From positions 124,001 through 188,000 of the forward strand of contig JAJNNY010000019.1 of the NCBI GenBank assembly GCA_022453515.1: a stretch of 64,000 nt of DNA, read 5' to 3'. The position numbers and the translations under genes are program-made. This stretch comes from Astrocystis sublimbata (Eukaryota > Ascomycota > Sordariomycetes > Xylariales > Xylariaceae). This document shows positions 26,701 through 39,022 of the stretch, in pieces; the first letter of the stretch is position 1, and every line of letters starts with the position of its first letter. The notes below the pieces were generated by a model that saw nothing but the letters and a program-made list of their open reading frames with translations, was not told the origin of the DNA and searched no databases.

Positions 26701-29700
26701 CGATGAAACAGCCTTCTCCAATGGACTCCCCCAGGGTTGCTTACGAGGTCATACAAGCCCAGCTGAAGAAATTCGAACAACTGGACCATGGCGTGGTGGA
26801 AAGCCCAACTCGGAGCTTGGCACTTTTGGCGAATCTGGAGCACGAGATGGGCCAATTGGAGTCTGAGTGGAAGTCGAGCGTGAGTGTTGGTAGAAATTCC
26901 ACGTCTAGTCAGAGGCTGTTGTCTCCCCAGCAAAGTTCGACTTCATCAACCCCGTCAATACCGAAGCGATCCTCGCTGCGCATGTCGGTTGCGTCTGCTA
27001 TAATCGATCGCCGTGGCTCACAAAGGGCTCGCACTAACGCCCTAGAACTCGGCACAAAGCGCAGCAACACGGAGTTGAAGCCAATTGCAAGAGCTGTTTC
27101 AGCAAGTCCGAGCCCTCTCAGATCGAGTGCATCGCAGTCATATGACGAGTTGCAGGAAGGTGACCGCACTGTTGAGTATGGCGCCAACAACCAGCCGACT
27201 CCTCTTGTGAACACACTGTGGACCCAAGCAGTAGAAGCCCAAAGGTCCGATGAATCATGGCTTTGGGCCCCTGTAGTCAACATGCTCAATGAGCGGAAGC
27301 AGTCTGGCGAGCTGCCAGGACTATCCGTGCGACCTGCTACCCGAAAGCAGACTGCTCCATTATCAATCGAGAGCTCGCGTCTGTGGCAACATAATTCTAA
27401 GGCCATGTCAACTCTTCCTCACGAGGGTTTGTGGAACAGCCTCCCTGCTCAACCCCTCCAATCAGTCGTGGCTTCGCGCCGAGTTACTACACGTCCTCCT
27501 CGGAGGAACAAGCGCGTCACACTCCTCCCTGATATCATCGAAAACCCTGAGCCTCTTCCGGATAGACGAGGCACATTGGGCATCTTCCAATTCCCCTGGG
27601 GCGAGAAAAGCGAGAATGCTACGATCCAGTATTATGCACCTACCCAAGCACTTAGGGCAATGCCCGGAACTATGGCCACCGGCCGTTCCATGATGAATCC
27701 TGTGGCCAACTCCCAATTCACGCAATATGAGGAAACAGAGTACTCGTCTTCGTTCTTCGATGAATACGACGAGGAAGGCGATAATTTCTCGGACTTTTCT
27801 GGAAGCGGTGATGATGACTTTGACGAGACAACGCTTTGGGAAATTGCAAGCCTGCTCCAGACGAACCAGGGCCGGTACGAAAATGACCTGCTGTTAATGC
27901 ATTCGGACCTTGCGTCCCCCACCGAGCCGCCTTCGGATATGCCGTTCCTAGATGAATGCGACAAGTACACTGCACAGAAAGCTGCAGCGGCAGTTGATAA
28001 ACAGAGCTTGTCGAACGACGTTGCGCGGCCCATGTTATGGACCCAGAAGCCCAAAGCCAACGAGGAGATGCCGGATTTCGATCTGACTGAACTGTTCGGC
28101 GAATTTGTGAGGAAAACCAGACCCCGGACGAAGACCGACGATCTTGAACACATCCAGAGCACTAGGCTTTGGTTACCAACGGTAGTAGAGAAGGGAACTC
28201 CAACAACCACCTTCCTTTGGCAGTCACCCAAAAGACTTAGTGAGCCTTGTGAGGTGTCAAATCTCATGCAGCCAGTGGCGACCTCGACTCACACTCGAGG
28301 CTTGTGGGTAAGATCAGAGGCCGTCGCAGGGTCTTCTTCCTTTGGGTTGCCCCAGCCCGAAGCTCGAGTCTGGCAGGAATTAACAGCACAAGCCGGTTTT
28401 GTGTCGAAACCCAGGAAACAGCTGCGGAGCCCTCTGCCAATTCTCAGCAGCTCTGCGTTGTGGTCTTCGAGCAAACCAACTAAGCCAACAACGTTGTGGA
28501 CTCAACCTGCCCAACTTCCACTGTCCGAGGGACGCGGCTTGTTCAGTGTCAATACATCAAGGGTGAACTACCGTACTACATCCAGCCCCCCAGCCGCGCT
28601 TTCGCTTCGCAGAAGGGTACCTCGTCCTAACCACTACGCCTTGGAACCTCTAAGCTCGAGTTCTCTGTGGAGCCCGAGGGGTCAGACCTCAGCCAAAGCG
28701 ACATCAATTGGTCTATGGATGCCTGTATCCCAGGCCCCGAATACGACAATGGCAAAATCTTCAATTGGACTTTGGCAACAGACGATAAGAGTGGAAACCA
28801 CGGCGCCATTGGGCCTATTCGACCCGAAGGTACCCAGGCACGACTTCCGTAGAACGTCAAAGCCTCCAGCAGCCTTGGCTGTCACCACAACACGACGTAC
28901 TCCCAGAGGTGAGACATTGATTGCAACAAGCCATAATCTCTGGGCGCCGCTGCTTCTGCAGGACACCTCACCGAAAGATAAAGACTCTAGTTTCCTGTGG
29001 CAAGGTAAGCTCCGTTTGAACAAGAGCGCGCCTACACTGTTCAAACTCGATTCGCAAAGGACCAATTACCGTACTACATCTGCCGAGCCTGTTGCCTTGA
29101 CAATGGTCCGAAAACCAAGGACTATCCAATTGCCGCTACAGCGTCTCACGACAACCCAGATGTGGAAAGACGAACAGACTAGCAACACACAAGTGAACTG
29201 GATCACCATGGGTAACCTGCCTGCGGCTGCTCTCTCGCCATCGTCATCATCGTCAGCAAGCTCATCGCCACGTTCAAGCTCCCCGGTCTCAGCCGCTACC
29301 ACACCGGACAAGAGTAAAAGCTTCTTTAGCAATTGGTTCGGTAAGAAAAAGCAGAAGATCCCAGCAATCCCAGAATTACCTGATCTCCGCGAATTGTCAC
29401 AAGAAGTGGTGGTCACGAATCTAGACACAATTCCGCACACGAAGCCAATCCACAGAGCCCTGCGACATTGTCACCAGCGTACCGTTCCCTACAAGGCCAA
29501 TTGGGAAGCTGCGCTTGCCGAAGCCATAGCAGCGAGCTATCCCTTGGCCAAGGTCTCGGAATCCCCGGAGTTCGATGTGACTAAGCGACATCCAGTCTTC
29601 TTCAGTACCACGGAGGTGTTAACAGAAACTGCACACCCAGCTTTGACAGGCTACTACGTTAGTGTTATATCATCGGCGGTTCCACTAGCCTCATCTCAAG

Positions 29701-30776
29701 CACAACTTCTTTGGACCAAGCCGGTAGAATCGCAGATCGCTTCTGAAAATGGTCTCTGGACACTGTCAAGCAACGTGACACTCAGCCATGGCCACAAATA
29801 TAGCCAAGATAGTGCCTCTGCGAACCACCACCCATCAAGACGGAGCAGCACTCGCCGATCAACGGTAGAAGTAACGACCACTTTCGAAAAGCAGGGGTTA
29901 TGGAAACGTAGCGACAGTGTCAATCGTTCACACCGCCTCTCTCCAGTCCAAAGGAACTGGCTGAAGCGCTCCGAGAACATGTCGTCCCTGTGGACTAAGT
30001 CAAAAGGCACACATGCTACTGTTGAGACCGGATTGTGGGCGAAGTCTATTCAAGTAAAGTCGAGCTCTGGTCTCACCTTCGCCCAGATTCAGGACAACGA
30101 GTACATTCGCTACCATCATATCAAACAAGGCAACACTGCTGGTCGATCAACCCTCAAATTGAACACCGAGTTTGGAAAGCAGGGACTCTGGAAGCGCAAC
30201 AATGAACGTAGCCACCCCCAGAATTGGCTAGAGGGTTCGGCGAATACATCTTCCCTTTGGACCAAACCCGTGTGGACACAAATTACTACGATTGAAACGG
30301 GATTGTGGACTGGGTCGGCTAAAGCGAACCCGAGCGTTGGTCTCACATTTGCTCAAGCCCAAGACAACGAATATACTCGCTGCCATGTGGTCAAACGAGG
30401 CACCACTGTTGGTCGATCCACACTACAAGTGAATGCCGAAAACTTTGGAAAGGAGGGACTATGGAAGCGCAACAACAAACCCAGCCACACGAGAAACTGG
30501 CTAGAGGGTCCGGAAAAGGCATCCACCCTCTGGATCCAACCCGTAAGACCACATGAGACCATTCCCGGCAAAGGGCTGTGGTCCAAGTCCTCTGTGGGTC
30601 AGAAACTCAAACAGACTGGAAGTGATGATACCATTGCCTTTTCCACTATGAAGCGAAGCAACACTGCTTGTCGATCTGTTTTGGAGTTAAAGGCCGATTT
30701 TGGTAACCAGGGGTTATGGAAACGGGGCGATAGGAGCGACACCCCGAGGAACTGGTTGGAGGTCTACTCGGGTTGA
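23771..30776 (+). CDS. Large multi-pass membrane protein with long Leu-Trp-rich disordered tail
   Basis: The start ATG at 23771 has good context (ACCATGG). Exon 1 is 23771-23817, intron 23818-23872 (GTTAGT...CGCAG), exon 2 23873-24577, intron 24578-24636 (CTAAC branch, AAG acceptor), exon 3 24637-30776. Exon 2 needs a one-base correction or an extra intron near 24350-24490 to reach the exon 3 frame. With that, the product is about 2270-2296 residues: six or seven hydrophobic segments in the first ~270, then about 2000 residues of Ser/Pro/Arg-rich, probably disordered sequence. The tail carries roughly thirty [STG]LW or LLW motifs and two blocks of tandem repeats (28566 on and 29883-30770), and a basic FFSNWFGKKK patch lies near 29320. 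Similar fungal proteins carry a 'glycoprotease family' label, but I see no protease motif. Function unknown. Confidence 0.78.
28566..29160 (+). repeat. Three diverged in-frame repeats (N/D-[YF]-R-x-T-S units)
   Basis: Units anchored on NYRTTS, DFRRTS and NYRTTS begin at 28566, 28842 and 29064 (spacing 92 and 74 codons). Each is followed by a P-x-A-L segment, a basic stretch and an LW or MW motif. They lie inside the tail of the large membrane protein. Confidence 0.75.
29883..30770 (+). repeat. Tandem ~85-96-codon repeat, about 3.3 copies
   Basis: Copies anchored on F-x-K-x-GLWKR start at 29883, 30171, 30444 and 30699 (96, 91 and 85 codons apart). Each full copy contains GLWKR, a NWL segment, [ST]LW[TI], then GLW, and the first two share GLTFAQ-x-QDNEY. 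The last copy is cut short by the stop codon. Copies are clearly diverged, so the array is not recent. Confidence 0.85.
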
Positions 30777-31246
30777 CTTACGATAACAAGCTGTGCGATC
30801 AATCGAGGGAGACGCACGCAGAACGTAGTATAATGATTTTGGCATCAAGCCAAGCACCAAAAGCTGTTCTCACGCACGTACCATACTTCCCTAGTAGTCG
30901 TATTACTTATAAATGTACATTAATGTCGATACAATGAGCCGTGCATCCATGCAGCACGAGAAAAATAAATAAATTAGATGTTTATGAGCTCATAGCTTCC
31001 AACTACCCTAAGCCTCCGTCTGCTGCCAGGCAAGTCTTGATCCCTGGCGGTGTAGGTAGACTTACATACCTATGTACTTCTCAAGGAGGCAGGTATCAAA
31101 GTACTGTTAGCTGAGGTTCTCTGCTTCAGTTCTGCCCCCCCCTCTCTCTGAAATTTCCTCCGTTTCCCGGCCTCGCGTAGTGCAGCGACGTTGTTAGTAC
31201 TCCGACCTCAAATTGTAGTCCCCATGTGCTACTTACTTACACTCGT
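30777..31246. other. Spacer between convergent membrane-protein and GH31 genes
   Basis: A 470-base tail-to-tail spacer with an AATAAATAAAT stretch near 30964, plausible as a 3'-end signal for the plus-strand gene. No gene is seen. Confidence 0.5.
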
Positions 31247-33796
31247 TCACAGCCATTGAATCGTCTTGACGCAGGCTTCGTCAATACCCCGACCATTGTC
31301 ACTCGTTGTGCAAGACCCTTTGAGCACACCCTTCCCCTCAAGCTGTCCATCTGACCCCATCTTCAGCGTCCCTATGGCATTGCCTTGGTTATCGACAAGA
31401 TCGGTGCTTGCTCCATGTCGGACTTGGTAGAGGCAAATCTCAACATCCTCATTGTAGTCGTAAACAGCACCTTTCACCCCATCCTTGCCCAGTACAAGTA
31501 CCGTATTCTCACGCACATACAGTGGCAGACTCCCGAACCCGTGCTTTTCTCTAAAGAAACCGGGTCCCTCGCGGATCTGATTCGTGAAGAAGGAGGTCCA
31601 TTTGCCCTTCGGAAGGTAGAACTCGACTTCCCCTGACTCGTCAAATATCGGCGCGGCAAGCAGACTATCTCCGATCATGAATTGCCGATCGAGGTACCAC
31701 GAAGTCTGGTCTTCAGGGAACTCGAGACACATGGCTCTCAGCGAAAGCGGCCAGCCGTTTTCGACAGCCTTCGTGCTCTGCGCATACAAATACGGCATGA
31801 GTCTTGCCTTCAGCGCCGTCCATTTGGCCAGCGTACACGAGCAGCCCTCAGCCGATGTGTCGTCGTTGTCAATGGTCCATGGCACGCGGTACGAACTGCT
31901 GCCGTGCAGTCGACTGTGTGAGCACAGCAGCCCAAATGCGACCCAGCGCTTATAGATCCAGGGTGCCGGATAACCCTCGAACCCACCGATGTCGTTGGAC
32001 CAGAATGCATAACCGCACATTCCAAGACCAAGACCGCCGCGCACGGACTCGGCCATGGCCTCGGGCGTGGACTCGCAGTCGCCACCCCAAACGAGTGGGA
32101 AGCGTTGCGTGCCAGCACAGGCGGAGCGCGCGAAAAGCACGGCCTCTGACGTGCCGTAGCGTGCTTGCAGGGCCTCGTACACGACTTTGTTGTAGAGGAA
32201 AGCATAGTAGTTCTGCCCAGTCTCTTATCAGCATCGTTGGTCGAAATCGGCAGACAAAACAGGGAAAAGGACGATGCGCCGACGCCTACATACATGCATC
32301 TTATGCGCATCGAGTGATGTATCGAACCATTCGACATCTAGAGTGGGCACTCTCTCTCCGAAGTCCGTCTTGATGCAGTCAACGCCCTGGTCGAAGAGAC
32401 GGTTGAGGCACTCGACAAACCATTTCACGGCATCGGGGTTCGTAAAGTCGACGAGACCCATCCCCGCCTGCCACAAGTCCCACTGCCATATATCGCCATT
32501 CTTCCGTTTCAACAGGTAACCCTTCTCCGCCGCTGTTTTGAATGCGGCGCCGTGCTGTGCGATGTAGGGGTTGATCCATACACAGACTTTCTTGACCAGC
32601 CCAGATTTTTTCAAGCGGGAGATTTGCGCTTGAGGATCAGGGAAGCGCTCCGAGTCGAACACGAAGTCCGTCCAAGTGAAGGCCTGTCATCACACGCGAT
32701 ATCAGCAAAAACCAAAGTAAAACAAGGCTAGCGATGTACAAGTCGCCGGGCTCTAGTCTCACCTTCATCCAGAAGCAATCATAGTGGAAAACGTCGACTT
32801 GCGTATCTCGCTCCTTCATCCCCTCCAAGAACGAGTTGACAGTTGCTTCGTCATAGTTCGTGGTGAAACTTGTACTGAGCCAGAGTCCAAAACTCCAGCT
32901 CGGCACCATGCTAGGCTTCCCCAAAAGCAATGAGTACCGTCGCAGCACGTCTTTGGGCGTGGGCCCGTAGATTATATACCACTTCAGTCGCTGGCCCTCA
33001 ACGCTTGTCTGCACACGACTGCACCGCTCGCTGCCGACCTCGAGATCTACCTTCCCTGGGGTATCTATGAAGACGCCGTAGCCACGCGAGCTCAACCAGA
33101 ATGAAACGTTCTTGTACGCCTGGTCGCTCGACGTGCCCCCGTCGGCGTTCCATAGTGAAATCGACTGCCCAACCTTGTTGAATGCACCGAATCGTTCTCC
33201 AAGCCCATGAACAGATTCACCAACGCCAAGTGTTGTCTGGGTAAAAATGCAATGCTTGAAATCTCGCATGTCCCCTGTTTGCATAGGATTGCTGGGTGCC
33301 GGACTGTATGCCAGACCAACACTGCGTCCAAGCAAAGATGTCAATGCCTTTGAACCATCGGTACTGTGGAACCTTACGTCGAACGTGTGCTGGTCGGGAT
33401 GTATGGTTGCCGACAAGGCACCGGCGCTCAGCGTAGTTCCCCCGTCTCCTTTTTTTACTTGAGGTTCGATTTTCGGCTGTCTATCGGGGAAAATATCAAA
33501 ATGAGGCCCCTTTACTGCCGCTCCAGCCCAGTGCGTCGTTTCCAAGGATATGATTCCATCTGTTGCAACCTCTATGTCCTAGTATTCTCGTCAGTCGCAA
33601 TGGGTGATGACGCTTGGCGACATAGACTCACAATTGTCAAAGTGCTCAAATTCAGGGTGTCTCCCCGCCTGGTGATCTTCCGGGTTGGGCAAAGCAAACT
33701 CAATCCCTTTTCCGTCTGGGTGATGTTATACACATCTTCAGCATACTCCACCCTCATTCCTTCGGCTGTTAGCCACATGCCATCGCGAAACTTCAT
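31247..33796 (-). CDS. Glycoside hydrolase family 31, probable alpha-xylosidase (YicI type)
   Basis: Minus-strand exons 33796-33632, 33578-32763, 32683-32294 and 32212-31247 give 778 residues, close to the 772 of bacterial YicI. Introns have GTGAGT, GTGAGA and GTATGT donors and TAG or CAG acceptors. The N-terminus MKFRDGMWL matches the start of this subfamily, and no signal peptide is visible, so the enzyme is probably intracellular. The nucleophile is Asp434 in KTDFGER and the acid/base is Asp502 in WGGDC. The family releases alpha-linked xylose from isoprimeverose and xyloglucan oligosaccharides (EC 3.2.1.177). The divergent neighbour is a secreted GH3 beta-glucosidase, which supports a joint role. 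An alpha-glucosidase activity cannot be excluded, but the motif context favours alpha-xylosidase. Confidence 0.92.
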
Positions 33797-34581
33797 TGTG
33801 TTCAGTATTGCAGCTTAGTCTGACTGGATGCATTTGCGACTTTCATTTCTAATTTGAGGCCGGAACTATCTGCATCTTCTTATAGAAACATTACATTAAA
33901 TCGAATCTTTCACCACTGCCATGCTTGTGAGACCGTGAGGGGGTGGCAGTCGACTTGCCAGTAGGGCCCGCTCCTGTCATTCTCGACATAAAGCTTCCCC
34001 GAAGATCCCCAAAGCCAGAGGCAAAGAGCATATGACGAGACGGAACCCGGGCCGTGACTGCGAGCGTGGATAGGCGAAGTACCCACCTCGCCCACTGCAT
34101 ATACTTCAAATGCTGCAAAGCAATCCATGGTGCTCATTGTTCCTTGTAGTCGACGGCGGAATGCTTACCCACCAATAACGAGAGGCCTCTTCGTTAAGCA
34201 TCTGTTCCAGATATGCGCTTTTAACTTTTCTCCAACATATCCCCCAAATTCATGTGCGGGCTTCAACCATAGATCAGGTGCTCGAGAATGAAATTTCTCA
34301 AAGGGTTAACAGCCTGTATAGCTAGAATCATTGCGTTCATGTTCCGATCGAGCAATGATGGATCCTCCTTTCCTTGCATTTAGCGTGCAGGTTGAGGAAC
34401 GGGATAATCATTTCCCTACATGACGGAAAGAAAGTCTGTCAAATCCACGTATGAAGTATTAGGCCTGCACGGCATACGCATGTTACATATAATTATAGCA
34501 ACGCTCTTACTTGTTGCATGTCTGATGAGATGTTTAGTCAATTAGATCGTGACCTCTCTTCGACCCCATACAATCGCCTCT
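33797..34581. promoter_or_regulatory. Shared divergent promoter region, GH31 and GH3
   Basis: These 785 bases separate the start codons of two divergent glycoside hydrolase genes and must contain both promoters. I cannot point to specific factor sites with confidence. A protein-like frame at 33910-34137 (-) is noted separately. Confidence 0.5.
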
Positions 34582-37367
34582 ATGAAAATGAGAGACTTCA
34601 TCACAGCTGCGCTCGCAGCTTTGACTGCTTTCGCGCCGGGAGCATCAGGTGACAGCAATGACTCGACGCCAGTATACAAAGATGCTCGGGCGCCCGTTGA
34701 GAGCAGAGTGGCCGATCTGCTGTCAAAGATGACGATTGAGGAAAAGACGTCACAGTTGGTACAAGGCGATCTAAGGAATTGGCTTGACATCGACGACTTC
34801 TCGCACAACGAGACTGGATTGGAGTTCAACATGAGATACCGCGGAGGCCAGTTCTACGTTGGCGTGCCCATACCGTGGGACGAACTTAGCAAGGGTATCA
34901 AGAAGGGACAGGACTATCTGATGAACAAGACACGCCTTGGAATCCCCGCTTTCGCGCAGAGCGAGGGCATTCACGGCTTCCTGATCCCAAATGCCACCAT
35001 TTTCAATTCGCCCATCGCGCAGGCTTGTTCGTTCAATCCGGACCTAATCGAAAAGATGGGCAGGGCTATAGCTCAGGAGTCTCGAGCATTGGGAGTCAAT
35101 CAGATATTTGGCCCGCTGGCTGACCTGGCTCGTGAGCTACGATTTGGTCGTGTGGAGGAAACTTATGGAGAAGACGGTTACCTGTAAAGTACCTCCTCGT
35201 TCGAACTGTCCCGCATGCTAACAATAGTCTCATTCCAGAGTAGGAGAGATGGCATACGCCTATGTGAAGGGCCTACAGTCCTTCAATGTTACGGCGATGG
35301 TGAAGCATTTTGTAGGATGACCCCTGAGATCGAACCAATACCTACTTTACTCACCAGATATCAAGGCCGCTTTCGGAACTCCAGAACAAGGCGTGAACAC
35401 CGCGCCTGTTCATGGTGGTGAACGGGAGCTCCGGACTACGTACCTTCCCCCATTCAAGCGAGCAATCATCGACGCCAATGCGTTTTCCGTCATGAGTGCC
35501 TACCACAGTTACGACGGCGTCCCAGCGGTTGCTGATAAGCATACTCTGACCGAAATACTGCGAGACGAATGGGGCTTCAAATATTTGGTGAGTGGAAAAA
35601 ATCATGAAGTGAGGTGAAGTGAAGTGCAAGGTACTGATATAGGAGCATATAGGTTTCGAGTGATGCGGGTGGCACTGATCGACTTGTAAGAAAGACATCT
35701 AGCATTCGTTATCCCCCCCCTCTTTGCAGTGGTCTGTGGAACGAAAAGGATGCTTTCAAGTACATATAGTGTCGAAAACATCAATTCTGTTCATGGCCAC
35801 CCAGATTTGGGGCACTGACTGACTGCTTATTACAGTGCACCGCTTTCAGGATGTGCGAGACCAACCCTATAGATGCGCATGCAATCGTCAATTATGCAAG
35901 TAGTCCAAACCTAAATGCTGAGCCTACTGCGACTAATGCGAAAGCCATAGGCTCTTCCGGCTGGGAATGATGTTGAAATGGGAGGCGGGTCATTCAGCTT
36001 TGAGAAGATTCCCGAAATGGTTGAAGCTGGCAAACTGTCAACCGAGGTTGTTGATGAGGCAGTCTCGCGGGCATTGCGCGCCAAGTTCGAGGCGGGCTTA
36101 TTCGAAACCCCTTTTACTGGAGTTCGGGAGCAGGAGCAATCCGAATATATGCACACTCCAGAGATCGTTGCGCTCGCACGCCAGCTTGATGCCGAGTCCA
36201 TCGTCCTCCTGGAGAACCACGACAAGATCCTACCACTTGCTAAAGACGCGAACGTTGCTGTCATTGGACCAATGGCGCATGGCTTCATGAATGTGAGTCA
36301 CTAGCGAGCCTATCTATTACGGTATGCATCTGGTGGCTAACACGACATGCTTCGTGTAGTACGGCGATTATGTTCCATTCAAATCTCAGTACAGGGGCAT
36401 AACACCACTTGATGGAATTAGAGCTGCCAGCAAGGGCACAATTACCTACGCGAAAGGGTGCGAAAGATGGTCAAATGACCAGTCTGGGTTCGACGAGGCC
36501 ATCTCTGCTGCCGAATCAGCAGATGTTGCAGTCGTCGTTGTAGGCACCTGGTCGCGCGACCAAGACGAACTCTGGGGTGGCTTGAACGCGACGACGGGCG
36601 AACATGTTGATGTGCACGATCTCAAGCTGGTTGGCGCAATGCCACACCTCGTGAAGGCTATCATCGACACGGGTAAGCCCACAGTGGTAGTCTTCAGCTC
36701 CGGAAAGCCTATCACCGAGCCTTGGATTTCCGATGCAGCTTCAGCGCTCGTCCAGCAGTTCTATCCGTCAGAAGAGGGCGGCAACGCGCTAGCTGATGTT
36801 CTGTTTGGGGATGTGAATCCGTCAGGTCGCCTTTCGGTGTCTTTTCCCTACGACGTTGGCACCACGCCTATCTACTACGACTACCTCAACTCAGCGCGCG
36901 CGTCGCCAGATCCAGGCAAAGTCAATGCTGACGGTAGTCTTGTTTTCGGGCACAACTACGTGCTATCGTCTCCTCTGCCATGGTACGCATTCGGCCACGG
37001 CCTCTCGTACAGCACCTTCGCGTATGCCAACCTGGCGCTATCGAAGACGACAGTATCGGCCAATGACACTATCACGGTGACTGTGGACGTGACGAACAAA
37101 TCGGATCGAGACGGAGCTGAAGTTGTGCAGCTTTACGTTAGAGATGTGGTCAGCAGCGTTGTCGTGCCCAACAAGCAGCTCAGAGGATTTGCGAAGGTCG
37201 AGATCAAGGCCGGAGAGACGAAGGCAGTTAGTATCGAGCTCGATGTACAACAGCTCGGGCTTTGGGATCTGTCTATGAAGTATGTTGTAGAGCCTGGCAC
37301 CTTCATCGTCTCCGTTGGGAGTTCGAGTGAAGATTTGCGAGCAAACGTGTCCCTTACTGTGTCCTAG
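34582..37367 (+). CDS. Secreted glycoside hydrolase family 3, probable beta-glucosidase
   Basis: Seven exons: 34582-35183, 35239-35311, 35366-35587, 35653-35685, 35836-35895, 35951-36292 and 36360-37367, giving 779 residues with all phases consistent. The ATG at 34582 is followed by a typical signal peptide (MKMRDFITAALAALTAF...). The conserved KHFAAF appears only if the second intron uses an AAG acceptor at 35365. The nucleophile is Asp303 in SSDAGG. The fifth intron begins with GCAAGT, a GC-AG intron, which restores YALPAGNDVEM. The GH3 C-terminal domain (SEEGGNALADVLFG, then PSGRLSVSFP) and a fibronectin-III-like domain follow. Family enzymes cleave terminal beta-glucose or beta-xylose; with the neighbouring alpha-xylosidase, action on xyloglucan oligosaccharides is a reasonable inference. 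Confidence 0.9.
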
Positions 37368-39022
37368 CCGCAAGAGATGGCGTGGAGAGCATCTGTGCGG
37401 CAAGCAGCCAGGTTGAGATAGATCCTACACCACGCAATTGTCGCGGTCAACAATACCATTTTTCGAAGTAAACAAACAAGAGTGTGGGTGCGTGCAGATG
37501 GAAATGAGCGTTACATTGGTCCTTTCTTTTTTTCAAGCTCGAGCTCCATTAGTAGCAACCATTTCGTTGACCTGACTGCTCATCAGTGAATTTTGAGTGG
37601 GTTGTCGTGCAACGTGTATTTCTTGATTTATCTGTGCTCCCTTAACCCCTAAACCCCTTGGGTATATGTGGTGCGTTCCAGAAGCCATAGCGCCGAGGGC
37701 GTCCAGGTCTAGGTTTGTTCTTCTCGAGCATCATAATCACGGTATATCATGCCTCGCCCTCGTCGCCCTACGAGCAGGACTGGCCGAAGTTCTAGTCCAA
37801 GCATCGTTCGGAAAACCTGCAGTGCAGCCCGACACCTGATACTTTTGCTCCGTTCAATACATACTCTCCCGCCAAGTTTGTATGCCCACCATGTGTCGTC
37901 TGTCAATTTTCAACTCACCAAGCAGACTCAGGCAGTAGATAAGTATCTGGCATGTACGTCGCAAGTCTTCGCCATGTTTGCTTCCGTCCACATCGGTGTT
38001 GTAGTGTTGATTGTCTCGTGATGACTGGAAATCTACCATTCACTCAATTTGTTCCGACCATCAGGTTCTACATCAAGCTCGCAAATCTCGATAGGGAATC
38101 GGTGGTATCCTTGGCGAACAGGCCCACCAGCTGAAATTCTCCATTTAACCCCCGTCATTGGCCTGACGGGGAAATAGCCTGCTCGCCTGTCAGTAGAGGT
38201 CAGGGATGTCAGGGATGTAGACCACACTACCAAATGGTCAGCCCAAACTTGGTTTTTGCTGTATCGTATGCACAGAACATGCGTTTACCGTCTACAGACA
38301 AGATCACAATACCCCAGCTCCCCAAGAGTGCCAATGTGACTTCGCTTGGGCAGCAGCCGTCGAGTCCCGTCCAATCGCCTATGCCGCCGGCCAGCCACTA
38401 CGTAATGGACCAGGTGTAGCATGCGACATTGTGTGTGCAGCTGTACACGACCTACAGCATCACGACTGGGCTCGGGGGTGGTACGGACTGCATCCCTTCC
38501 CTGGCCCGTGGCTGGCGGAGAAGCAATTCGACACGAGCAAATGAGATCCCTTGCCGCCGGTTCGCTATGATTCCCTTGGTAACAACGCTGATCGACCTGG
38601 GTTTTCACCGTTCTGGATGTTCGGTCTAGGATGGATCTGGAAGCGGAATCTCCGCGTCACGCATTCCAATCACGGCCTGCGAAAAAAAAAAAAGCTGGAA
38701 AGCTTGTGCGCCAGGCTCGCGCTGGCGTGGGCTTCTGACCTTGCTTTTAGAGTATCACCTACCTCTATCGACCCCGGTTGTAACATCATGTATGCTTTAG
38801 GTAGGTAGCTTGTATGTAGGCAGGACTAATTCCATTACGCAGGAGCATCCACACCGCGTGCTTGGTGCTATTGCGCGACAGACAGGGTGCGAGTCGGTGG
38901 CGGGCTGAAGTTATATAATTCTGAGCTGTCGCCTCCCGTAATGCCCGCGGCTTTTCCTCGCGTTCTCGTTGGCTCGAGGCAGATCATCTAGGCGGTAATA
39001 GCTGTGAAGATTCCCCGACACC
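37368..39022. other. Intergenic region between GH3 and ceramidase genes
   Basis: About 1.65 kb between two plus-strand genes. No gene is seen; open frames are short. An A12 run lies near 38683. It should hold the GH3 3' end and the ceramidase promoter. Confidence 0.5.

Noticed and set aside
34549..34581. Upstream extension of the GH3 frame beginning with GTG
   Set aside because: The ATG at 34582 directly precedes a good signal peptide; the extension would bury it.
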